Below are positions 54,922-62,571 of a stretch of DNA of 64,000 nucleotides, in pieces. Under the pieces are notes generated by a model. The model was not told the DNA's origin. It saw only the letters and a program-made list of their open reading frames with translations, and made no database searches. Position 1 is the first letter of the stretch; each line of letters begins with the position of its first letter. Where the stretch lies: NCBI RefSeq assembly GCF_009363555.1, contig NZ_CP045372.1, positions 2,429,501-2,493,500 on the forward strand, written 5' to 3'. Made by a program: the position numbers and the translations under genes. Source of the stretch: Sulfitobacter sp. THAF37 (GTDB taxonomy: Bacteria > Pseudomonadota > Alphaproteobacteria > Rhodobacterales > Rhodobacteraceae).

Positions 54922-56151
54922 ATGAGCGCCCAACGTCAGACAACCGGGCCGGAGCGGCCCGACTTCTACCGCTTTCACCAGGGCGAAAAGGTGCTGCCCT
55001 TCGCCGCGACCGAATACGAGACGCGGCTTGCCGGCCTGCGCGGGATCATGGCGGCACAGGGGCTGGACGCCTGTGTCCTGACCTCGATGCACAACATCGC
55101 CTATTATTCCGGCTTTCTCCACTGCGCCTTCGGGCGGCCCTACGCGCTGGTGGTCACTGAGACCGAAAGCGTGACCATCAGCGCGGGGATCGACGCGGCA
55201 CAGCCCTGGCGGCGGTGTCACGGCGACAACATCACCTACACCGACTGGCAGCGAAACAACTACTGGCGCGCGATCCTGTCGGTGACTGGGGCGGGCAGGG
55301 CCATCGGCATCGAGGGCGATCACCTGACGCTTGCGCAGATGGCGCAGCTTGACGCCTTTCTCGCCCCCGCGCGCAAGGCCGATATCGCACCGGACACCAT
55401 GCAACAGCGGATGCACAAGTCACCGGCGGAAATTGCACTGATCCGGGCGGGGGCTGCGGTGGCGGATGTGGGCGGCTATGCCATCCGCGACGCCATTTCC
55501 GTGGGCGCCCGCGAGATCGACATCGCCATGGCGGGCCGGGACGCGATGGAGCTTGAAATCGCGTCCCGCTTTCCGCAGGCCGAATACCGCGATACCTGGG
55601 TCTGGTTTCAGTCCGGCATCAACACCGACGGCGCGCACAACCCCGTCACCGCGCGCCGGTTGCAACGCGGCGATATCCTGTCTCTCAATACCTTTCCGAT
55701 GATCTCGGGGTACTACACGGCGCTGGAGCGGACCCTTTTCCTGGGGGAGGTGGACGATGCCTCCCGCGTGATCTGGGAGACGAACGTGGCCGCCCACGAA
55801 CTGGGGATGCGCCTGCTGAAGCCCGGCGTCACCTGCGCCGAGGTGACGGAGCGGATCAACGAATTCCTGGCCGGATTGGGCATGCTGCAATACCGCACCT
55901 TCGGGTACGGGCATTCCTTCGGGGTGCTCAGCCACTACTACGGCCGCGAGGCGGGGCTGGAGCTGCGCGAAGACATCGACACGGTGCTGGAGCCGGGCAT
56001 GGTGATCTCGATGGAGCCGATGCTGACCATCCCGGAGGGCCAGCCGGGGGCGGGCGGCTACCGCGAGCATGATATTCTGGTCATCACGCAAGAAGGCGCC
56101 GAAAACATCACCGGCTATCCCTACGGTCCGGCGCACAACGTGGTGGGCTGA
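54922..56151 (+). CDS. Creatinase (creatine amidinohydrolase)
   Basis: A 409-residue pita-bread-fold enzyme that hydrolyses creatine to sarcosine and urea. It matches creatinase from end to end: SMHNIAYYSGFLHCAFGRPYALVVTE, QPWRRCHGDNITYTDWQRNNY, DTWVWFQSGINTDGAHNPVT with the catalytic His239, and TFGYGHSFGVLSHYYGREAGLELREDIDTVLEPGM. Metal-peptidase ligands are not needed in this branch. AGGAGA seven bases before ATG supports the start. No creatininase, sarcosine oxidase or urease gene is in the window. Confidence 0.93.
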   Translation: MSAQRQTTGPERPDFYRFHQGEKVLPFAATEYETRLAGLRGIMAAQGLDACVLTSMHNIAYYSGFLHCAFGRPYALVVTETESVTISAGIDAAQPWRRCHGDNITYTDWQRNNYWRAILSVTGAGRAIGIEGDHLTLAQMAQLDAFLAPARKADIAPDTMQQRMHKSPAEIALIRAGAAVADVGGYAIRDAISVGAREIDIAMAGRDAMELEIASRFPQAEYRDTWVWFQSGINTDGAHNPVTARRLQRGDILSLNTFPMISGYYTALERTLFLGEVDDASRVIWETNVAAHELGMRLLKPGVTCAEVTERINEFLAGLGMLQYRTFGYGHSFGVLSHYYGREAGLELREDIDTVLEPGMVISMEPMLTIPEGQPGAGGYREHDILVITQEGAENITGYPYGPAHNVVG

Positions 56152-56205
56152 CCGGCAGGCTGCAAGGCGACGCGGCCCCGCCAGGGGCGGGGCCGCAAGC
56201 CCGTA

Positions 56206-58233
56206 TCAGACCGCGATCTTGCCGCCGCCCTTTTTCGTGACGACCACGACCGAGGGGCGCGGCGGCATGGCGGGGTCGAAGTCCGGCCAGCGGGTTGCCG
56301 GGTCTTCGAAGGTCGAGGCGCGCTCGAACCCGGCAAGGTCCTTGGTCCCGTCGGTGCCGGGATGCTGGACCGCCAGGAACAGCGTCTCGCCGTTGTCGGT
56401 GAAATAGGGGCCGCACATCTCGCCGCCCACGGGGCATCGGAAGAACAGCTTGGACGTGCCGCGCGCCTCGCCCTCGGTCTCCAGCGCATAGAGCCCGTCG
56501 GACTTGCCCGTCTTGCCCCAGTTCGACCCCTGATCGGTCGAGATCCACAGCCGCCCGTCCGCGTCGATGGCGCAGTTGTCGGGGGAGCCGAACCAGCCAT
56601 TCTCCGAGGTTTCGGGGTTCCATTGTGCGCCCACGTCGGCAATCGCCGGGTCGCCGCATTTCACCAGGATCGACCAGGTGCCGCGGGTGGCCGAATGGTT
56701 GCCGCCGTCTTCCTTGATCTCGATGATATGGCCAAAGTTGTTCTCGGGGCGCGGGTTGGCGGCATTGGCGTCTTCGCGGCGCGAGTTGTTGGTCAGCATG
56801 ATGTAGGCGGTGCCGTCGCCGCGCGGTTGCGCGTCTTCGGGGCGGTCCATCGGGGTCGCCCCCAGCAGATCGGCGGCGATGCGCGTGTCGATCATCACAT
56901 CGCCCTGATCGTTGAACCCGTTTTCAGCCGTCAGCGGACCCTCGCCATGCACCAGCGGCAGCCATGTGACGGTGCCGTCCTCGTCAAAGCGCGCGACGTA
57001 GAGCGTGCCTTCCTCCAGCAGCTTCGTATTGGCGGCGCGGTCGTCCGACACGGTGCCGTTAGAGACATATTTGTACTGGTAATCAAAGCGGTTGTCGTCG
57101 CCCATGTAGATCACCAGCTTGCCGTCCGAGGCGACGGTGGTTTCCGCGCCCTCGTGACGGAAGCGGCCCAGAGCGGTGTGTTTGACCGGGGTGGAGGTCG
57201 GGTCCATCGGGTCCACCTCGACCACCCAGCCGAACTTGTTGGGCATGTTCGGCTCGCGGTCGATGTTCCAGCGGTCGTGGGTCTTGCCCCAGGCATACCA
57301 GGCCCCCGGCACGCCGTAGCGGCCATAAGAGGTCGCCTCGGGGTTGCCGCTGTCGATCACGGCCTTGCCGTCGGCATCGACGTTGTCGGTCCAGAAATAT
57401 CCGTGGAAATTCTCCTCCGCCATCAGCCAGGTGCCCCAGGGCGTCATGCCGCCCGCGCAATTGTTGATGGTGCCGATCACCTTGGTGCCGGTGGGATCGT
57501 CATTGGTCATCAGGCGCTTGTGGCCCGCGGCGGGGCCGCTGAGGGTCATTTCGGTGTCCAGCGGCGTGATCCGGCGGTTCATCTTGCCATCCCGCACGAC
57601 GGTCCATGTGCCGTCTTCGCCCTGCGCGATCTCGACCACCGTGCCGCCGTGGGCGGCCATCTCGATGTCGATCAGTTCGGCGGTCATGCCCGCGAAACCG
57701 TCCCGGTCCTGGCGGCCCAGGCCGGGGAACATCACCTCTTCGTTGGTGTATTCGTGGTTGACGCAGAGCAGCCCGCGTGTGCCGTCGTCGTTCAGCGGGA
57801 CAAAGCCCACATAATCGTTGTTGTAGCCGAACTGCTTGAGCTGGGCCGCCGCCGTCTGGTTCATCACGTCGAATTCCGGCGCATCTGCCGTGATCGGATC
57901 GCCCCAGCGCAGCAGGATCTGCGCATCATAGCCGTCGGCCACATGGTGGGTCTCGTCATTGCCCGCCGTCACCTCGTCAAAGACATAGCGGCTGTCGGCA
58001 TGGGCCGCCGCCTGCGCCTGTTTCGGCGCGATCAGGGCCGAGGTGCCGAAAAGCGCGGTCGTGGCCGAAACGCCCAGCATCCCGCGCAGCATGTCGCGCC
58101 GCCCGTACCGTGCGCTGATCACGTCACCGATGGTGCGGGTCAGGTTCGGGTTTGTCGGGATGTCATCGAATGCTTCAAAGGCTTCGGCCTTGTTGCCGAT
58201 GCTGGGGTCGTTGACGATGTCGCTGCGCTTCAT
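56206..58233 (-). CDS. phoX: PhoX-family alkaline phosphatase, Tat-exported
   Basis: A 675-residue protein with a long N-region and the twin-arginine motif YGRRDMLRG at about residues 43-51, followed by a hydrophobic stretch (MLGVSATTALFGTSALIAP) and AQA cleavage. The mature part is a PhoX/DUF839 beta-propeller (CVNHEYTNEEVMFPG, NCAGGMTPWGTWLMAEENFHGYFW, RFRHEGAETTVASDGKLVIYMGDD). PhoX enzymes are calcium-dependent phosphomonoesterases common in marine bacteria. AGAGGAG eight bases before ATG fixes the start. A Pho-box-like sequence at 58282-58301 is weak. Confidence 0.92.
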   Translation of the reverse strand: MKRSDIVNDPSIGNKAEAFEAFDDIPTNPNLTRTIGDVISARYGRRDMLRGMLGVSATTALFGTSALIAPKQAQAAAHADSRYVFDEVTAGNDETHHVADGYDAQILLRWGDPITADAPEFDVMNQTAAAQLKQFGYNNDYVGFVPLNDDGTRGLLCVNHEYTNEEVMFPGLGRQDRDGFAGMTAELIDIEMAAHGGTVVEIAQGEDGTWTVVRDGKMNRRITPLDTEMTLSGPAAGHKRLMTNDDPTGTKVIGTINNCAGGMTPWGTWLMAEENFHGYFWTDNVDADGKAVIDSGNPEATSYGRYGVPGAWYAWGKTHDRWNIDREPNMPNKFGWVVEVDPMDPTSTPVKHTALGRFRHEGAETTVASDGKLVIYMGDDNRFDYQYKYVSNGTVSDDRAANTKLLEEGTLYVARFDEDGTVTWLPLVHGEGPLTAENGFNDQGDVMIDTRIAADLLGATPMDRPEDAQPRGDGTAYIMLTNNSRREDANAANPRPENNFGHIIEIKEDGGNHSATRGTWSILVKCGDPAIADVGAQWNPETSENGWFGSPDNCAIDADGRLWISTDQGSNWGKTGKSDGLYALETEGEARGTSKLFFRCPVGGEMCGPYFTDNGETLFLAVQHPGTDGTKDLAGFERASTFEDPATRWPDFDPAMPPRPSVVVVTKKGGGKIAV

Positions 58234-58415
58234 GGCGGGACTCCTCTGGCTGTGTTTCGCTGTGCCGTCTTTGACGTGGTTGTGTAATCGTTTCATGACG
58301 AATCTGGCGCAAATCCCGTGCGCTGTCGCGGGTTTTCGGCGCGGGCGCCGCGTCTTGCGGCCACCGGGGCAAGCAGGCAAGCTGGCGGTGTCACTGCAAA
58401 AGGGGAGGATGGGAC

Positions 58416-59906
58416 ATGCCGACACGCCGCGAGGTTCTGGGACAGACGATCGCCGCCTCCCTCGCGCTGGGGCTGTCCGGCGGTCGGGCGGCGGCACAGG
58501 ACCGTTACGATCAGGCGGCGCTGCTGCAGTTCTACCCGCTGGGCGACATCACGCTGCTGCACTACAGCGACCTGCACGGCATGATGCATCCGCATTTCAT
58601 GCGCCCCGCGGCGGTGCGCTACGGGCCCGATCGGGTGCCCAACCTGGTCGGAGAGGCGCTGCGCATCAGGTACGGCATCGGCGGGCGCACCCCCATGGAC
58701 GCGGCGATGACCGCCGAAGGGTTCGACGCGCTTGGCGATGTCTATGGCCCCATGGGCGGCCTGGCCCATATGGCAGCGGTGCTGCGTGCGGTGCGCGCTG
58801 CGCGTCCCGGCGCACTGGTGCTGGACGGCGGCGGCACCGACAGCGCGCTTGCCGGGGAGGTGCTCGCGCCGGATGCGGCAACCTTCGGGGCGCGGGGCGC
58901 GGTGCCTTCGGAGGGGATCGCGCTCAACGTCGAGGGTCAGCCAGCTGAGGCGACCTTTGACCGGGGTGGGACGCAGGTGGCGGTGATCGGGCTTGCGGAC
59001 CCCCACCGCCCCGGCGCCGGTGTATCGCTGGACCGTGTGCAGCGCGCTGTCGCCGACCGCCGGGCTGCGGGCGCTGCTGTCGTCGTGCTGCTGTCGCGAA
59101 TGGGGTTCGAGGCGGACCGCGCGCTGGCCTCGGGGATCGAGGGGGTGGATGTGATTCTGTCGGGCCACTCCGGTTACGCCTTGCCCGAGCCGGAAGTGAT
59201 CGGCGGCACCCGTATCGTTGCCTCCGGCGCGCAGGGGCGCTTCATCTCCCGCGTGGACATCGCGGTTGAGAAGGGCCGCATGTCCGAACTGCGCCATCGC
59301 CTGATCCCGGTGTTCAGTGCCCTGATCCGCCCCGACGCCAGCGCCGCGCAGCGCCTGCCTGCTGCAGAGACCGCCCAGGTGGGGGTTGCCGCCGCGATGT
59401 TGCATCACCGCGATACCTTCAGCGGCACCTGGGAGGCGCTGATCGGCGAGGCCATGCTGGCCGAAACCGGCGCGCAGGTGGCCCTGGTGCCGCCGCTGCG
59501 CGTGGCCGAGACGGTGCTGCCGGGCCAGCCGATCCTGTCACGCCAGCTTGCCGGGGTGGCAGAGGGCCGTCACCTGGCCGCGCACCGCCTGACGGGGGTC
59601 GCGATCGCCCTGCTGCTGGAGGCGGCGGCGGAGGCGGCCTTTGCCCAAGACCCCTTTGCCCGGCAGGAGACCCGGATGATGCGCGCCGCGGGCCTGACCT
59701 ATACGATCGCGCCCGACGCGGACGAGGGCGCGCGCATCTCGGGGCTGTCGCTAGTGACGGATGGTACCCCCCTGGAACCCGATACCGACGTGGCCGTGGC
59801 CCTGCTGCAGGACGGCGGTGGCACACCCCTATCCGAGGCGCTGCACCGCATCGTCGCGCGGCGCGGTCAGGTGGCCGTCACCCCCGCAGCCGTCACGGTC
59901 CGCTGA
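58416..59906 (+). CDS. SoxB-like Tat-exported protein with degenerate metal site
   Basis: A 496-residue protein, shorter than true SoxB. MPTRREVLGQTIAASLALGLSG is a Tat signal. ITLLHYSDLHGMMHPHF and VPNLVGEALRIRYGIGG follow SoxB (thiosulfohydrolase). D52/H54 are kept, but later ligand motifs are lost: GGD reads GGG (138-140), the GHWEF segment is missing, SHNG reads SRMG, and GHTH reads GHSG (250-253). It is therefore probably not a two-metal hydrolase. GGGAGG seven bases upstream supports the ATG. No other sox gene is in the window; the function is unknown. Confidence 0.75.
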   Translation: MPTRREVLGQTIAASLALGLSGGRAAAQDRYDQAALLQFYPLGDITLLHYSDLHGMMHPHFMRPAAVRYGPDRVPNLVGEALRIRYGIGGRTPMDAAMTAEGFDALGDVYGPMGGLAHMAAVLRAVRAARPGALVLDGGGTDSALAGEVLAPDAATFGARGAVPSEGIALNVEGQPAEATFDRGGTQVAVIGLADPHRPGAGVSLDRVQRAVADRRAAGAAVVVLLSRMGFEADRALASGIEGVDVILSGHSGYALPEPEVIGGTRIVASGAQGRFISRVDIAVEKGRMSELRHRLIPVFSALIRPDASAAQRLPAAETAQVGVAAAMLHHRDTFSGTWEALIGEAMLAETGAQVALVPPLRVAETVLPGQPILSRQLAGVAEGRHLAAHRLTGVAIALLLEAAAEAAFAQDPFARQETRMMRAAGLTYTIAPDADEGARISGLSLVTDGTPLEPDTDVAVALLQDGGGTPLSEALHRIVARRGQVAVTPAAVTVR

Positions 59907-59985
59907 GCGGGCAGGGGGTATCCGGCTTTTTATCAATTCCGACAGGCAGATCGCCCCGTGCCGACCGCCGCGCGCACCGGCCCCC

Positions 59986-60015
59986 CTTGAACCCCCACTT
60001 CGCCACGACTAATCT
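59986..60015 (+). promoter_or_regulatory. clpP promoter, possible heat-shock type
   Basis: CTTGAA (59986-59991), 17 bases, then CTAATCT (60009-60015) lies 56 bases before the clpP ATG. CTTGAA with a C-rich spacer resembles RpoH promoters, while TTGAAC-17-TAATCT also fits a weak sigma-70 site. Sequence alone does not decide. Confidence 0.4.
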
Positions 60016-60070
60016 CCCGGTAACGGTTTTGCGGGTATGGTCCTGCGAACGATAATGACAGGCAGAGACG

Positions 60071-60715
60071 ATGACCGATCCACTTGATACCTACATGAAC
60101 ACGCTTGTCCCCATGGTGGTCGAACAGACCAGCCGGGGCGAACGGGCCTATGACATTTTCTCGCGCCTGCTGAAGGAACGGATCATCTTCCTCTCCGGCC
60201 CCGTGCACGACGGCATGTCCTCTCTGATCGTGGCGCAGCTGCTGCACCTTGAGGCGGAAAACCCGTCCAAGGAAATCTCGATGTACATCAACAGCCCCGG
60301 CGGCGTCGTGACTTCCGGCCTGTCGATCTACGACACGATGCAGTACATCCGGCCCAAGGTCAGCACGCTGGTCATCGGGCAGGCGGCCTCCATGGGGTCG
60401 CTGCTGCTGACCGCGGGCGCACCGGGGATGCGGTTTTCCCTGCCCAACAGCCGGGTGATGGTGCACCAGCCCTCCGGCGGCTACCAGGGTCAGGCGACGG
60501 ACATCATGATCCATGCCCAGGAAACCCAGAAGCTGAAGACCCGGCTGAACGAAATCTACGTCAAGCATACCGGCCAGACCCTGAAAAAGGTCGAGGACGC
60601 GCTGGAGCGTGACAATTTCATGTCCCCCGAAGAAGCCAAGGATTGGGGCCTGATCGACGAGATCGTGGAAAACCGGGGCAAAGCAGACGAGCCCGACGCG
60701 CCGAAGAAAAAATAA
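60071..60715 (+). CDS. clpP: ATP-dependent Clp protease proteolytic subunit
   Basis: A 214-residue serine peptidase that forms the ClpP barrel. The catalytic Ser is in [23 protein letters not shown], the His in [15 protein letters not shown] and the Asp in [12 protein letters not shown]. The N-terminal propeptide region ([34 protein letters not shown]) is of alphaproteobacterial type. A good match throughout; length normal. clpX follows 132 bases later in the same direction. Confidence 0.97.
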   Translation: MTDPLDTYMNTLVPMVVEQTSRGERAYDIFSRLLKERIIFLSGPVHDGMSSLIVAQLLHLEAENPSKEISMYINSPGGVVTSGLSIYDTMQYIRPKVSTLVIGQAASMGSLLLTAGAPGMRFSLPNSRVMVHQPSGGYQGQATDIMIHAQETQKLKTRLNEIYVKHTGQTLKKVEDALERDNFMSPEEAKDWGLIDEIVENRGKADEPDAPKKK

Positions 60716-60847
60716 CACAGGCAAATCCCCCCACGCGACTGTGACGATTTTGCGATTGTGGCTCGGGGGACCCTGTCCTAGGGTTGGGAAGAAGAGTGGC
60801 GCGTCCGCGTGCCGATTGAGCGAAAAAGCAGACCTGAAAGGCCTGAC

Positions 60848-62113
60848 ATGGCGAATAACTCCGGCGGTGACAGCAAGAACACCCTCTACTGCAGCTTTTG
60901 TGGAAAAAGCCAGCATGAGGTGCGCAAGCTGATTGCGGGGCCCACCGTGTTCATCTGCGATGAATGCGTCGAGCTTTGCATGGACATCATTCGTGAAGAG
61001 ACCAAGGCGAGCGGGCTGAAGGCCACCGATGGTGTGCCGACACCCAAGGACATCTGCGAGGTACTGGACGATTACGTGATCGGTCAGCAGAACGCGAAGA
61101 AGGTGCTGTCGGTCGCGGTCCACAACCACTACAAGCGTCTGAACCATGCCCAGAAAGGTGGCGACATCGAACTGGCAAAGTCCAACATCCTGCTGATCGG
61201 CCCCACCGGCTGCGGCAAGACGTTGCTTGCGCAGACGCTGGCCCGCATTCTGGATGTCCCTTTCACCATGGCCGACGCGACGACGCTGACCGAAGCCGGC
61301 TACGTCGGCGAGGATGTGGAGAACATCATCCTCAAGCTGCTGCAATCCTCTGAATACAACGTGGAACGGGCGCAGCGGGGCATCGTCTATATCGACGAGG
61401 TCGACAAGATCACCCGCAAGTCGGAAAATCCGTCGATCACCCGCGATGTATCGGGCGAGGGCGTGCAGCAGGCGCTCTTGAAGCTGATGGAAGGCACCGT
61501 GGCCAGCGTGCCGCCGCAGGGCGGGCGCAAACATCCGCAGCAGGAATTCCTGCAGGTGGACACCACGAATATCCTGTTCATCTGCGGCGGCGCCTTTGCC
61601 GGGCTGGACAAGATCATCTCGGCGCGGGGCAAGGGCTCTGCCATGGGCTTTGGCGCGGACGTGCGGGACAATGACGACCGTGGCATCGGCGAGGTCTTTA
61701 CCGATCTGGAGCCGGAGGATCTGCTGAAGTTCGGGCTGATCCCGGAATTCGTCGGCCGTTTGCCGGTCCTGGCAACGCTCGAAGACCTGGACGAGGATGC
61801 GCTGGTCACTATCCTGACGCAGCCGAAGAACGCGCTGGTCAAACAGTATCAGCGCCTGTTCGAACTGGAAGACACCACGCTGACCTTCACCGACGACGCG
61901 CTGTCGGCCATCGCCAAACGCGCCATCGAGCGCAAGACCGGCGCGCGGGGCCTGCGCTCCATCCTCGAAGACATCCTGCTGGACACCATGTTCGAACTGC
62001 CGGGGCTGGGGTCGGTCAACGAGGTCGTCGTCAACGAGGAGGCCGTCACGTCCGACGCCGCCCCCCTGATGATCCACAGCGAAGCCGAAAAGGAATCGGC
62101 GACCGCCGGGTGA
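60848..62113 (+). CDS. clpX: ATP-dependent Clp protease ATP-binding subunit ClpX
   Basis: A 421-residue AAA+ unfoldase. The N-terminal zinc-binding domain has [11 protein letters not shown] and ICDECVELC. Walker A is GPTGCGKT, Walker B is [10 protein letters not shown], and the substrate-gripping pore loop lies in the YVGEDVEN region. The ClpP-docking IGF-type loop is visible as [10 protein letters not shown] nearby sensor elements. AAAGG seven bases before ATG supports the start. It is followed by a strong terminator. Confidence 0.97.
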   Translation: MANNSGGDSKNTLYCSFCGKSQHEVRKLIAGPTVFICDECVELCMDIIREETKASGLKATDGVPTPKDICEVLDDYVIGQQNAKKVLSVAVHNHYKRLNHAQKGGDIELAKSNILLIGPTGCGKTLLAQTLARILDVPFTMADATTLTEAGYVGEDVENIILKLLQSSEYNVERAQRGIVYIDEVDKITRKSENPSITRDVSGEGVQQALLKLMEGTVASVPPQGGRKHPQQEFLQVDTTNILFICGGAFAGLDKIISARGKGSAMGFGADVRDNDDRGIGEVFTDLEPEDLLKFGLIPEFVGRLPVLATLEDLDEDALVTILTQPKNALVKQYQRLFELEDTTLTFTDDALSAIAKRAIERKTGARGLRSILEDILLDTMFELPGLGSVNEVVVNEEAVTSDAAPLMIHSEAEKESATAG

Positions 62114-62140
62114 ACCTTTGATGGCGTATCCTATCGAAAC

Positions 62141-62169
62141 GGGGCGTGCCGCTGGCGCGCCCCTTTTTT
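62141..62169 (+). terminator. Rho-independent terminator after clpX
   Basis: GGGGCGTGCC-GCT-GGCGCGCCCC forms a 10-base stem with one G-T pair and is followed directly by TTTTTT. It lies 27 bases after the clpX stop. This is the best intrinsic terminator in the window. Confidence 0.88.
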
Positions 62170-62211
62170 GTGGCGGGACCATGGGCCGCCCGCATGATGG
62201 AGTGATGTAAG

Positions 62212-62568
62212 ATGCAAAGGATATCCTCGGGCGGTGCGTTCGAGCCTAAGATCGGCTATTGCCGCGCGGTGGTGGCGGGCGGTTTCGTGCATGTGGCCGG
62301 AACGGTCGGGCAGGGCGACGATGTGGTCGCACAATGCCGGTCGGCCCTTGGCATCATCGAACAGGCCCTGTCCGAGGCCGGGGTGGGGTTCGCCGATGTG
62401 GTGCGCGTCACCTACATGCTGCCGGACCGGGCGGAGTTCGAGCCGTGCTGGCCGATCCTGCAAGCGACCTTCGGGGCGCATCCCCCCGCGGCCACGATGA
62501 TCGAATGCGGTCTCATCGACCCGAAATACCGGATCGAGATCGAGGTAACTGCAGTGGCGCGGGCCTAG
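62212..62568 (+). CDS. RidA-family protein (YjgF/YER057c/UK114)
   Basis: A 118-residue RidA-like protein. The start RISSGGAFEPKIGYCRAVVAGGFVHVAGTVGQGDD and the end PAATMIECGLIDPKYRIEIEVTAVA are family-typical; the Arg of KYRIEIE corresponds to the substrate-binding Arg of RidA. RidA proteins hydrolyse reactive enamines and imines. It is separated from clpX by the terminator, so it is transcribed alone. Its link to the aminobenzoyl-CoA pathway 8 kb away is not evident. Confidence 0.9.
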   Translation: MQRISSGGAFEPKIGYCRAVVAGGFVHVAGTVGQGDDVVAQCRSALGIIEQALSEAGVGFADVVRVTYMLPDRAEFEPCWPILQATFGAHPPAATMIECGLIDPKYRIEIEVTAVARA

Positions 62569-62571
62569 AGC

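Noticed and set aside
58293..59408. 371-codon minus-strand frame opposite the SoxB-like gene
   Set aside because: Low-complexity His/Arg/Gly composition and no motifs; the plus-strand frame has a Tat signal and SoxB homology.
62212..62568. RidA-family gene as part of the 2-aminobenzoyl-CoA pathway (imine hydrolysis)
   Set aside because: It is 7.5 kb from the operon, behind the clpX terminator, and RidA proteins are widespread; no linkage in this sequence.
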